Below are positions 50,742 through 58,984 of a stretch of 64,000 nucleotides of DNA, in pieces; positions within the stretch are counted from its first letter, which is position 1, and the number at the start of each line of letters is the position of its first letter. The DNA is taken from NCBI RefSeq assembly GCF_001278705.1, contig NZ_CP012600.1, positions 2,232,190-2,296,189 on the forward strand. The letters run 5' to 3'. The position numbers and the translations under genes were made by a program. The notes under the pieces are model-generated. The model did no database searches. It was not told the DNA's origin and worked only from the letters and a program-made list of their open reading frames with translations. This DNA is from Bacillus gobiensis. GTDB taxonomy: Bacteria > Bacillota > Bacilli > Bacillales > Bacillaceae.

Positions 50742-51012
50742 ATAAAAAACCCCATCCATTCAAAGGACGAGGTTTCCGCGGTGCCACCTTTATTAATTGC
50801 TAAAAAGCAATTCGCTTTAAAGCACAGAAAAAAATCACTTTCGATGCTTCTCTCTTAGTAACGGAGAGAGAATCCCGGCTGCCGCCTACTGTTATGGTTT
50901 CAGCGAAGCAATTCAGAAGCCCATTTCCGTATCGCGTATGGTTCGGTTCTCAGCAGCCACCGACTCTCTTTGCCTTACGCATTGATACGTACTCCCTCTT
51001 CCTCAAGCATTG
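50742..51012 (-). ncRNA. T-box leader, tryptophan type
   Basis: The minus strand contains the T-box core GGTGGCACCGCGG (near 50776-50789) followed by a terminator stem, CCTCGTCC/GGATGGGG, with TTTTTT. In the 5' specifier region AAATGGGCTTC offers a TGG (Trp) specifier codon at 50923-50921. Uncharged tRNA-Trp should bind here and allow readthrough into the leader peptide, rtpA and the transporter. Confidence 0.92.
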
Positions 51013-51037
51013 TTATCCGATCAATTGATTTGTAAAA

Positions 51038-51066
51038 ATGATAATACTCTAAATTTCTAAAGTCAA
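51038..51066 (-). promoter_or_regulatory. promoter of the T-box/rtpA operon
   Basis: TTGACT (51066-51061), 17-base spacer, TATCAT (51043-51038) on the minus strand, just upstream of the T-box. Confidence 0.7.
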
Positions 51067-51149
51067 TCATTCTTTCCCTTTTTATTTTCAAACCATGCCT
51101 GTTCCAATAGCTCAATCCCTTCCTCGAAGGTTCGAGCAAAAGAAAGCAA
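51063..51149 (-). pseudogene. possible C-terminal remnant of a gene
   Basis: A 28-codon frame, MLSFARTFEEGIELLEQAWF then ENKKGKND, preceded in frame by a stop and with no binding site. It looks like a real protein C-terminus. Its stop codon overlaps the -35 element of the rtpA promoter. I do not recognise the parent family. Confidence 0.35.
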
Positions 51150-51216
51150 TATTTATAATGGATGTTTTGTATCGGGAGCTCTCTGAACTATGCATCTGAT
51201 TGCATCAGAGGCTTTA

Positions 51217-51936
51217 TTACTCTTCTAAAAGCTCTTTTAATAGCTTTTCTCTATTTTGCAAATAATATTTTGTTATTTGATAATGATCGGTCATCTCATA
51301 GTCAACTTCTCTGATCTTCCCGTCATCAAAACTCAAGATCGATGCATAAGGGTATCCTAAAAGAATTAGGGAATGGGTGGCTATGATAAATTGGCACTCA
51401 TTATTTGAAACCAGATCATGCAATATTTTTAGAAAAGCCAGCTGTCTTTGAGGTGATAATGCTGCCTCAGGCTCATCTAAAAGATAGATGGCTCTTCCTT
51501 TGAAACGATTTAAAAATAAAGATAAAAATGACTCTCCATGGGATTGTTTATGCAATGAGCGGCCGCCATAATCTTTGAAACCTTGCGTATCGACCGAATC
51601 AATGTGAGAAGCAAAATGATAGAAAGATTCGGCACGAAGAAAGAAGCCGTTTGTGACTTTAGGCAACCAGGAAAGACGAATAAACTCGCCAAGTGCGGAT
51701 TCAGAAGCATGTACCTCATACAAATTGTTCCGTCCCCCGCCTGCAGTATGAAATTCGCATTTATCAGCAATCGCTTCTAACAAAGTCGATTTTCCAGAAC
51801 CATTTTCCCCGACAAAAAAAGTCACATTCTTTTTCAAATCTAATTGTTTAAGATTTTGAATCGCAGGAATCGAAAACGGATAGTTATTCATGGAGGGGAT
51901 TTTGTCATGTTGAAGGGTAATTCTTTTTAAAAACAT
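51217..51936 (-). CDS. AAA-family ATPase (predicted ABC-like ATPase)
   Basis: A 239-residue soluble ATPase of the COG3910-like group. Walker A is FFVGENGSGKSTLLEA, the signature-like QSHGESFLSLFLNRF is in the middle, and Walker B is AIYLLDEPEAALSPQRQ, followed by FIIATHS. There are no membrane partners nearby, so it is not a transporter. Such single ATPases resemble SMC/RecF heads and are sometimes defence or repair linked; function unknown. Confidence 0.8.
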   Translation of the reverse strand: MFLKRITLQHDKIPSMNNYPFSIPAIQNLKQLDLKKNVTFFVGENGSGKSTLLEAIADKCEFHTAGGGRNNLYEVHASESALGEFIRLSWLPKVTNGFFLRAESFYHFASHIDSVDTQGFKDYGGRSLHKQSHGESFLSLFLNRFKGRAIYLLDEPEAALSPQRQLAFLKILHDLVSNNECQFIIATHSLILLGYPYASILSFDDGKIREVDYEMTDHYQITKYYLQNREKLLKELLEE

Positions 51937-52225
51937 GATTTCACCTGCTAACTTAATATTTTACTGAGCCATAGCTCTATACTAGGATTCGAGATTTCCT
52001 GCGGGAACTCTCTTTCTTCTTCATGCCCACCTGAAATAACAGCTCAGATTTGTCGTTCATGTATACTCCTGCTCAATAACAAGTTCCATAATCACACTTA
52101 AATCATATTATTCTATAATGGAAATCCCTTCAAGGATTAAGTAAACTATTAATTAGCGAATTTTGTTTAAATAAGCATATCATCAACTAATTCTTAATTA
52201 GAAAAGGTAAGGAGGAAACTAGTTC
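51937..52225. other. intergenic region between divergent genes
   Basis: About 290 bases. A 24-codon minus-strand frame beginning MNDKSELLFQVGMKKKESSR, with a GCAGGAG site, is visible near 51977-52061 but is too short and unsupported to call. No repeat or RNA seen. Confidence 0.4.
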
Positions 52226-53203
52226 ATGAAAATAACAACATTGAAAAAGCGTGAGATAACCGATAACCGACTCGTTTTAGGATGCATGGGATTTGGAGGA
52301 AATTGGGACTCAAGTCCAATCTCAAATGAAGATATCGTTAAGGCAGAACAAGCAATCGACGCAGCACTTGCAGCTGGTATCACAATGTTCGACCATGCCG
52401 ACATTTATCGAATGGGGAAAGCGGAAGAGGTCTTCGGAAATATTTTAGCCTCAAAGCCTGGCTTAAGAGAACAAATCATCGTTCAAAGCAAATGCGGCAT
52501 TCGTTTTGAAGATGAGGGCGGACCATTCCGATATGATTTTTCAAAGGAGCATATTCTTACTTCAGTTGATAGAATTTTACAAAGACTGCAAACTGAATAC
52601 ATAGATATATTGCTATTGCACCGGCCCGATCCACTAATGGAACCAGAAGAAGTCGCGGAGGCTTTTCAGCAGCTAAAATCTTCAGGAAAAGTGCGCCATT
52701 TTGGTGTATCAAATATGAATAAAGCACAAATCCAGTTACTTCAAGCGTACTGCAATGATCCAATCATCGTAAATCAGCTTGAAATGAACTTGCGTAAGCT
52801 AGACTGGGTTGACCATGGTGTCCTCGTCAATCATGAATCAGGTGCCGCCTCTCACTTTTCAGACGGCTTGCTCGAGCACTGCATCCTAAATGATATCCAA
52901 ATTCAAGGATGGTCTCCTTTGGCAAACGGAATATATTCAGGAAATGAAATTGAGAATATGAATGAGGCTGATAAACAAACGAAAGAGTTAGTAAAAAAGT
53001 TGGCTTCTGAAAAAGAAACATCGATTGAAGCGATTATTTTAGGCTGGTTAATGCGGCACCCAGCGAAAATTCAACCCGTTATCGGTACAACAAATCCCGA
53101 TCGCATCAGAAATTGCCGAGATGCAATACGCCAGTCTGAATTAATGACACGGGAGGAATGGTATTCCCTTTACGTTTCCGCAAGAGGGGCTAAATTGCCT
53201 TAA
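52226..53203 (+). CDS. aldo/keto reductase
   Basis: A 325-residue NADPH-dependent oxidoreductase of the YdhF-like AKR group. The catalytic tetrad is visible: Asp and Tyr in TMFDHADIYRMG, Lys in IVQSKCGIRFE, and His in ILLLHRPDPL. QGWSPLANG and PVIGTTNPDRIRN form the cofactor site. AAGGAGG precedes ATG 52226. Physiological substrate unknown. It stands alone at the border of the accessory glycan region. Confidence 0.9.
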   Translation: MKITTLKKREITDNRLVLGCMGFGGNWDSSPISNEDIVKAEQAIDAALAAGITMFDHADIYRMGKAEEVFGNILASKPGLREQIIVQSKCGIRFEDEGGPFRYDFSKEHILTSVDRILQRLQTEYIDILLLHRPDPLMEPEEVAEAFQQLKSSGKVRHFGVSNMNKAQIQLLQAYCNDPIIVNQLEMNLRKLDWVDHGVLVNHESGAASHFSDGLLEHCILNDIQIQGWSPLANGIYSGNEIENMNEADKQTKELVKKLASEKETSIEAIILGWLMRHPAKIQPVIGTTNPDRIRNCRDAIRQSELMTREEWYSLYVSARGAKLP

Positions 53204-53622
53204 AAAGCCTACTAGACGAACAGCAAGACGCCTGAGCGTGACAGGAGACAACTCAGCTAATAGAAGTACCGGATTCGCACTCAATTATACATAGAAAGAA
53301 ATTAATATTTATAAAAATAGTTCTCGGGAATTCCTTATAAAGCGGCAGATAATACGTTCCAACCACAAGTTGTTACTTATTGATCAGCCCAGGCATATTT
53401 CATCCATCCTTTTTCTTGATATAAATAATTTGTCCAAAAATGGAAGGTATTTCTTTAGATTGATTCTAAAATGGCTATCACTATTTACATATGTCTAGGC
53501 AAACATATTAAATTAATAAATGGCTCAGCCAAAAAATGCTGATAACATTTCCATGACTGTCACATATATTTGTTATAGCTTACAATTTGAATTATTTCGT
53601 TACCTATAGGAGGATCAAACGA
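53204..53622. other. intergenic region
   Basis: About 420 bases. On the minus strand a short open piece ending WTNYLYQEKGWMKYAWADQ then stop (near 53378-53447) looks like a protein C-terminus left behind; otherwise no gene, RNA or repeat is seen. A GGAGG site at 53610-53614 serves the next gene. Confidence 0.4.
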
Positions 53623-55707
53623 GTGAATCGTGCAAATGAAACGACTTTAGGAATTTCCGGTGTTGTCTGTTCAAGTGCGATGCTGCTTTTAGGATTTTTC
53701 ACCTTATGGTTAGATGGCAGCGGGTGGGCGATTACGATAGCGGCTTTCTTTGGCTTGATCTTTGGATTAACCGCCGTATATAGCATAAAAGAGAATAAAA
53801 AAACAAAATTGGCAGGCATTTTATTTATCGCTGGCGCTGTTTTCACAGGAATCATTTCATACGGAGCCGGGTTCTTGCCTGCCATACTTTATCTTTTAGC
53901 CGGTATGATCAGTTTAGAAAGAATCAGGGACAGAAGTTCGGAAAGCAGTGCGGACAATGACTTAGAAAGAAGCAGAGACAGAAGTTCGGAAAGCAGTGTG
54001 GACAATGACTTAGAAAGAAGCAGAGACAGAAGTTCGGAAAGCAGTGTGGACAATGACTTAGAAAGAAGCAGAGACAGAAGTTCGGAAAGCAGTGTGGACA
54101 ATGACTTAGAAAGAAGCAGAGACAGAAGTTCGGAAAGCAGTGTGGACAATGACTTAGAAAGAAGCAGAGACAGAAGTTCGGAAAGCAGTGTGGACAATGA
54201 CTTAGAAAGAAGCAGAGACAGAAGTTCGGAAAGCAGTGTGGACAATGACTTAGAAAGAAGCAGAGACAGAAGTTCGGAAAGCAGTGTGGACAATGACTTA
54301 GAAAGAAGCAGAGACAGAAGTTCGGAAAGCAGTGTGGACAATGACTTAGAAAGAAGCAGAGACAGAAGTTCGGAAAGCAGTGTGGACAATGACTTAGAAA
54401 GAAGCAGAGACAGAAGTTCGGAAAGCAGTGTGGACAATGACTTAGAAAGAAGCAGAGACAGAAGTTCGGAAAGCAGTGTGGACAATGACTTAGAAAGAAG
54501 TCCGAAAAGCAATTCGGACATCAGCTTGGAAACCAGCTCAAAAGGCAAACTGAGCAACGACTTGAAAAGCAGTTCGGACATCAAATTGAAAACAAAGCCT
54601 AAAGCATTAGTTCCGATTAAGACGAAACACGTAAATATCTTATTTGTCTTTTTTGTTCCAAGCGGAGGAGTCGAAACCTTAAACCGACAAAGAAGCCACG
54701 CTTTTAAAAAGAAAAATATTAATTGTCATTTTCTTTATTATCGAAAAGAGAGAGAACTTATCAATGATCATCATGCCCCTACATTCATTACAAATGATGA
54801 TGAGGTGATCAAAAGGATATTAGCTAAAGGAAAATATGAAGCAATTGTTATTACCTCAGATTATTTGGCACTCGCAAGATTTAGAAATTTGGGATACAAA
54901 GGGAAACTCATTTTAGAGGTTCAGGGGTACGGAGCAAAGGATTTTGCCAGATCAGAACTTGAAAAAGCCGTCCCTTACGTTACGAAATATGGGAATGGTC
55001 TGCTGAATCCGAAAACACCTCACATTATGCAAATCTTTAACGAATTATTTCTGGAAATTCCTAAGTTTTCGTTTAACAATAGCTTTGATACAAAAACGTT
55101 TTCTTATCAACCGCAATCTAAAATTCTTCAGCCGATTGTGGGCTGGACCGGCCGGATAGAATACAATAAAAACTGGAAAGAATTTTTGCAAATTGGCCAT
55201 CATCTTATTCATGACTATAATCCTGAGATCCAGCTATACATGTTTGAGGATCCTTCGTTTTCAACACCTAAAGACAGAGAAGAGTTCTTTCAGCTTATCG
55301 GACGATTGAATTTAATTGATAACATTACAGTATTTGCAAATGCTCCTCATCAAAGTATGGCAGAGTATTTCTCAATAATTGGCGATTCAGGAGGATTTCT
55401 TTGCTCAACGTCAAGGGTTGAAGGGGCACCTTATTCCATTCTTGAAGCAATAAGCTGCAGATGCCCTGTATTAACAACGGATTCAGATGGGGTCAGAAGC
55501 TCCATCATTCATAATCAAACGGGAAAATATTACACGATAGGAAATATACCTGAAGCGCTTCAACAGGCTAAAGAACTGATTGAAAATCAACCATTAAGAG
55601 AACATATCATTTCAACAGCTATCATACATTTAAAATCGAATTTCACTCCGGAACAATACAGCCTTCATTTTAGTGAAATGCTTATTTCCTTAGGAATTGA
55701 GATATAA
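53623..55707 (+). CDS. membrane domain - 12x16-residue repeats - glycosyltransferase fusion
   Basis: A protein of 694 residues from GTG 53623 (TAGGAGG upstream). Residues 1 to about 95 have three or four membrane helices (GVVCSSAMLLLGFFTLWLDG onward), resembling small DUF4064-type proteins. Residues about 98-289 are twelve copies of a 16-residue polar unit containing RDRSSESSVDND. After a short Ser/Lys linker, residues about 330-694 are a GT4-like glycosyltransferase: VFFVPSGGVETLNRQRSH, VGWTGRIEYNKNWKEF and SRVEGAPYSILEAISCRCPV with the Glu motif. The C-terminal part is paralogous to the gene at 57832-58899. Probably a membrane-tethered enzyme for a surface or spore glycan. Confidence 0.85.
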   Translation: MNRANETTLGISGVVCSSAMLLLGFFTLWLDGSGWAITIAAFFGLIFGLTAVYSIKENKKTKLAGILFIAGAVFTGIISYGAGFLPAILYLLAGMISLERIRDRSSESSADNDLERSRDRSSESSVDNDLERSRDRSSESSVDNDLERSRDRSSESSVDNDLERSRDRSSESSVDNDLERSRDRSSESSVDNDLERSRDRSSESSVDNDLERSRDRSSESSVDNDLERSRDRSSESSVDNDLERSRDRSSESSVDNDLERSRDRSSESSVDNDLERSRDRSSESSVDNDLERSPKSNSDISLETSSKGKLSNDLKSSSDIKLKTKPKALVPIKTKHVNILFVFFVPSGGVETLNRQRSHAFKKKNINCHFLYYRKERELINDHHAPTFITNDDEVIKRILAKGKYEAIVITSDYLALARFRNLGYKGKLILEVQGYGAKDFARSELEKAVPYVTKYGNGLLNPKTPHIMQIFNELFLEIPKFSFNNSFDTKTFSYQPQSKILQPIVGWTGRIEYNKNWKEFLQIGHHLIHDYNPEIQLYMFEDPSFSTPKDREEFFQLIGRLNLIDNITVFANAPHQSMAEYFSIIGDSGGFLCSTSRVEGAPYSILEAISCRCPVLTTDSDGVRSSIIHNQTGKYYTIGNIPEALQQAKELIENQPLREHIISTAIIHLKSNFTPEQYSLHFSEMLISLGIEI
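53914..54489 (+). repeat. tandem repeat, 12 units of 48 bp within the glycosyltransferase gene
   Basis: Exactly 576 bases, period 48. The first unit differs slightly (ATCAGGGACAG and GTGCGG); the other eleven look identical at the DNA level. The unit encodes LERSRDRSSESSVDND. It keeps frame because 48 is a multiple of three, so copy number can change without breaking the gene. Confidence 0.97.
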
Positions 55708-55728
55708 CCTCCACCGCCATGAAAAAAT

Positions 55729-55756
55729 TCCGCCGCCCGCTTAGCGGCGGACATTT
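55729..55756 (+). terminator. terminator after the repeat glycosyltransferase
   Basis: TCCGCCGC/GCGGCGGA stem (55729-55736 and 55744-55751) followed by CATTTTAC, 22 bases after the stop. Confidence 0.75.
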
Positions 55757-55878
55757 TACATAGCTTCCCGATAATAAGTGAGAATGTCACTTAACTAGAA
55801 GGCCTCCCTGCATCTGTAATTAACAGGTTATTCTATTGCCCTATTGATTTTCACCCATTCTTTTAATTCTAACAGCAT

Positions 55879-56031
55879 CTACCGATAAGGTGGAAGGGTA
55901 TAAAGAAAATCGGTTCTCGTGTTTTTTATTGTACGATCAAGTATAAGAGCTTGATCGCGACTGATATTTACATCGTTTTTCGCATACACACGTTGAATGA
56001 CTTTCAGCAGGTCATATAATGAAGCTGACTT
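55879..56031 (-). pseudogene. gene fragment A
   Basis: A frame of 50 codons between stops that reads like protein: LYDLLKVIQRVYAKNDVNIS, then RDQALILDRTIKNTRTDFLY. It has no start codon with a binding site. The parent family is not recognised. Part of a decayed stretch at 55.8-56.5 kb. Confidence 0.4.
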
Positions 56032-56099
56032 TCACGTAACATCTCAATAAATTTGTAAACTTCTAAATGTTACATACTTATTATTTGATGCCATTAATA

Positions 56100-56294
56100 T
56101 TAATAGTAGGAAATATGTTGAAATATTCTTTGATCATAAGCAATCAAGGTATTGTTTTCATATTTTGTAAGGAAGCAATTTATGAATTTTTCCTGCGAAC
56201 GAACACCTAATACCTCAATTTCAACATTCTTTTCATTTAATGCTTTAATTAAGAGACTTCCGCTATAAGTCGAAGAATCTGCATGCCGGAATTT
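56100..56294 (-). pseudogene. gene fragment B
   Basis: A 64-codon frame between stops: ADSSTYSGSLLIKALNEKNV, then EIEVLGVRSQEKFINCFLTK and YENNTLIAYDQRIFQH. The composition is clearly protein-like, but it lacks a start and a complete domain. Not recognised. Confidence 0.45.
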
Positions 56295-56317
56295 TTATGA
56301 CAAAAATCTCTTATTCT

Positions 56318-56455
56318 TTATTGGTAGTAGTTTAATATATCTCCAATACGAAGTGCAATATCCCTCTGTCTATTTAATCTATATATTATATGCCTTATGG
56401 ACAAAAATGTAGAGGGCGTTCCAATCAATATTATTAATATTAGAGCTTGCCTATA
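56318..56455 (-). pseudogene. gene fragment C (membrane-protein C-terminus)
   Basis: A 45-codon frame: one hydrophobic stretch (ALILIILIGTPSTFLSIRHI) and a basic tail (YRLNRQRDIALRIGDILNYY). No start or binding site. Probably the end of a lost membrane protein. Confidence 0.4.
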
Positions 56456-56655
56456 TCATTGAGAGAAGTTTGGACATAGTATATAAAAGAAAAAAAGTGG
56501 TTTCATAGAAAGGGGTGTAAAGTGTAATTCAATAATATTAATGACATGCTTTTTTTAAGAACTCTTGAAAATGCTAAATCATTATGAAAAGCTGCATAAG
56601 ACTTGATTCTTTTGATCGTTAATGTTTGAAAAAAATAAACAGAGGGTGATGGAGA

Positions 56656-57621
56656 ATGATGAAATTTTATTTAGTCGGCGCTAAACTAAAACCTAAAATA
56701 TTGAATAATTGGGAATTATATGATAAAGCAATTGTTTTAGAACTTGAATTAGCAAACCATAAACATAAAATTAACAAGGCAGTTGAATATAATTCTCCAC
56801 CAGCAGTTTGTCCGGATAATAATGCATCAATCTCTTTTACGGCTGCTACTCTATCAAATCAAAAACTATTTGTTGGGACTCATACTGAGGTATTAGTATA
56901 CAATGAAAAAAATTTCAAAATAGAAAATTATATCTCACTTCCTATGTTTAATGATATACACCATGTAAAGCCTAGAACTAATGGGAATATTCTAGTTGTG
57001 AATACAGGATTAGATATGGTAATCGAACTTTCTCCAAAAGGAAAAGTTATTAATTGTTGGAATGTTTTAGGAAATCAACCGTGGGAAAGATTTAATAATT
57101 CTATTGATTATCGAAAAGTACCTTCAACAAAACCTCATGAATCACATCCTAATTTTGCTTTTGAAATTAACGGAGATATTTGGGTTACTAGATGTTTACA
57201 AAAAGATGCAGTGTGCTTAACTGATTCAAATAAAAAAATCTCAATCGGAAGAGAGTGGATTCATGACGGAATTGTTTATAATAATAAAATCTACTTTACT
57301 CAAATAGACGGAAGAGTTGTAATTGTTAATGCAAATACACTTAAAGTGGAAAAGGAAATCGATCTCGTTAAAATATCAAACCATAATATGAAGATAGGGT
57401 ATTGTAGAGGAATAAGACCATTAAATGAAGAAAAAATATTGGTCGGTTTTTCAAGGGTAAGACCCTCAAGAGAATTTAAGCCGGATGGAACAATTACTTG
57501 GAAAGGTCAATACGGTCATATGCCAACAAGATTAGCATGTTTTGATATCGTTAATCAAAAATTGCTTTGGGAAATAAATTTGGAAGATTACGATTTAAAT
57601 GCAATATATTCAATCAATTAG
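56656..57621 (+). CDS. beta-propeller-like protein of unknown function
   Basis: A 321-residue protein without signal peptide or membrane helix (ATG 56656 or 56659; AGAGGGTGATGGAG upstream). Repeated blade-like segments are visible: NQKLFVGTHTEVLVYNEKNF, GNILVVNTGLDMVIELSPKG, NGDIWVTRCLQKDAVCLTDS, NNKIYFTQIDGRVVIVNANT and EEKILVGFSRVRPSREFKPD. Each ends in a polar turn, as in six-bladed NHL/SMP-like propellers. No catalytic family is recognised. Lying among glycosyltransferases, it may be a sugar-modifying or structural partner. Confidence 0.7.
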   Translation: MMKFYLVGAKLKPKILNNWELYDKAIVLELELANHKHKINKAVEYNSPPAVCPDNNASISFTAATLSNQKLFVGTHTEVLVYNEKNFKIENYISLPMFNDIHHVKPRTNGNILVVNTGLDMVIELSPKGKVINCWNVLGNQPWERFNNSIDYRKVPSTKPHESHPNFAFEINGDIWVTRCLQKDAVCLTDSNKKISIGREWIHDGIVYNNKIYFTQIDGRVVIVNANTLKVEKEIDLVKISNHNMKIGYCRGIRPLNEEKILVGFSRVRPSREFKPDGTITWKGQYGHMPTRLACFDIVNQKLLWEINLEDYDLNAIYSIN

Positions 57622-57634
57622 ATTATGAAGTTGA

Positions 57635-57678
57635 TGATGGAAGCAGGGAATGGGACACTACTTCCATCATTAAATTTT
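57635..57678 (+). terminator. terminator after the beta-propeller gene
   Basis: TGATGGAAG/CTTCCATCA stem (57635-57643 and 57661-57669) followed by TTAAATTTTTG. Confidence 0.75.
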
Positions 57679-57831
57679 TGTCTACTAGCATGCCCCTAAC
57701 CCCTCCGTAAAGTTGCTAGTATAGATCTCTCATTTTTATATCGTGATGCCAAGATTTTTTTAGTCACTACTTTTTTCTGTCTCCTATTCACATTCCATAA
57801 AAAGGAATTGCAATGTCTTGAAAGTATAGTT

Positions 57832-58899
57832 TTAGCTTTTATTAATCCCTAATAAATCAAGCATATTAGTAAAATTCGAATTATAACGTTCTAAACTGAA
57901 ATTAGTCTGTACATGATTTAAAGCCTTAAGTCTTATCTGTTCTCTTAAAGTTGAATTTGTCATGAGATCTTTAGCTTGTTTAAACGCGTCATCTATTTGA
58001 CCAATTTTATAGTATTTTCCGGTTTGGTTATGAATCACAGAAGTACGAACACCATAGCAGTCTGTAGTGAGAACAGGACAACGACTACACATTGCCTCTA
58101 ATGGTGAATAAGGTGCCCCTTCTGCTTTAGAAGTAATACATAAAAATCCACCCGAATCCCCAATTATTGAGAAATAGTTTCTCATATACTTATTGGGAAC
58201 ATTAGCATACAAACTTAAGTTTTTATTTAAATTTAATGTATTTTTCATTTCCTCAAATTGTTTGCGCTCTTTCGGATTAGAAAGAGTTGGATCTTCAAAC
58301 ATGTATAGTTCTGTTTTAGGATTCTCTTCAATTAACTTTTTCCCAATTAATAAAAATTCCTTCCAATTCTTATTATCTTCAATTCGTCCAATCCAAGCAA
58401 TTATAGGGTTAGGGTGCAAAGGGAATTTCTTGTAGGCATACTGAGTATAATCTATACAATTATTAAAACCGAATTTAGGAGTATTAGGGAAAAGTTCATT
58501 AAATAAATCTGTAATATAAGGTGTTCTTGGGTTTAATAATCCATTTGCATATCTAGATATAACCGGCTTAGCATGTGTTAACATATGCTTTGCTTGTTCT
58601 TTAACTCCACCTTGAAGTTCGTATATAAACTTTCCATTAAAACCCAATTTTCTAAATCGAGGCATTGTTAAATAGTCCGAAGCGATAATAACTGCATCGT
58701 ACTTTCCATTAGATAAAATATTTCTAATCTTGCTGTCTTCATTCGTAATATAGACCGGGGCTTGATGATCATTAATAAATTTTTTGTCATTTCGATAGTA
58801 AAGAAACTCACATTGAATATTTTTTAGAGCTGCTTGACGTTGGCGATTTAGTGTCTCAATTCCCCCGCTAGGCAGATAAAAAACAAATAAAATTTTCAT
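57832..58899 (-). CDS. GT4-like glycosyltransferase, paralogue of the repeat-fusion enzyme
   Basis: A 355-residue enzyme from ATG 58899 (GGAGGG upstream; longer upstream frame is not coding). It begins MKILFVFYLPSGGIETLNRQ and contains AWIGRIEDNKNWKEF and SKAEGAPYSPLEAMCSRCPV, matching the C-terminal half of the gene at 53623-55707 almost motif for motif, but without membrane or repeat parts. Duplication is clear, and the two lie in opposite orientation around the beta-propeller gene. The IS256 element sits about 80 bases upstream and may have altered its promoter. Confidence 0.85.
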   Translation of the reverse strand: MKILFVFYLPSGGIETLNRQRQAALKNIQCEFLYYRNDKKFINDHQAPVYITNEDSKIRNILSNGKYDAVIIASDYLTMPRFRKLGFNGKFIYELQGGVKEQAKHMLTHAKPVISRYANGLLNPRTPYITDLFNELFPNTPKFGFNNCIDYTQYAYKKFPLHPNPIIAWIGRIEDNKNWKEFLLIGKKLIEENPKTELYMFEDPTLSNPKERKQFEEMKNTLNLNKNLSLYANVPNKYMRNYFSIIGDSGGFLCITSKAEGAPYSPLEAMCSRCPVLTTDCYGVRTSVIHNQTGKYYKIGQIDDAFKQAKDLMTNSTLREQIRLKALNHVQTNFSLERYNSNFTNMLDLLGINKS

Positions 58900-58976
58900 G
58901 AATAACCCTCCGTCAAAAACTTTCCTAGTTTTGTGATTTTGATATCTCTTTTCTGCTTTATTATTGAAATAAGCTA

Positions 58977-58984
58977 ACATTGAT
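58977..58984. repeat. left target-site duplication of the IS256-family element
   Basis: ACATTGAT, repeated exactly at 60322-60329. An 8-bp duplication is usual for IS256-family insertion. Confidence 0.92.

Noticed and set aside
53914..54489. Regular 48-bp repetition that might suggest a CRISPR array.
   Set aside because: There are no spacers. Units are directly abutting, identical and in frame within a coding sequence. No cas genes are present.
53889..54584. Long minus-strand open frame (231 codons) rich in Leu/Ser repeats opposite the 48-bp array.
   Set aside because: It is only the antisense of the repeat array. It has no binding site, and its low-complexity Leu-Ser pattern follows from the sense codons.
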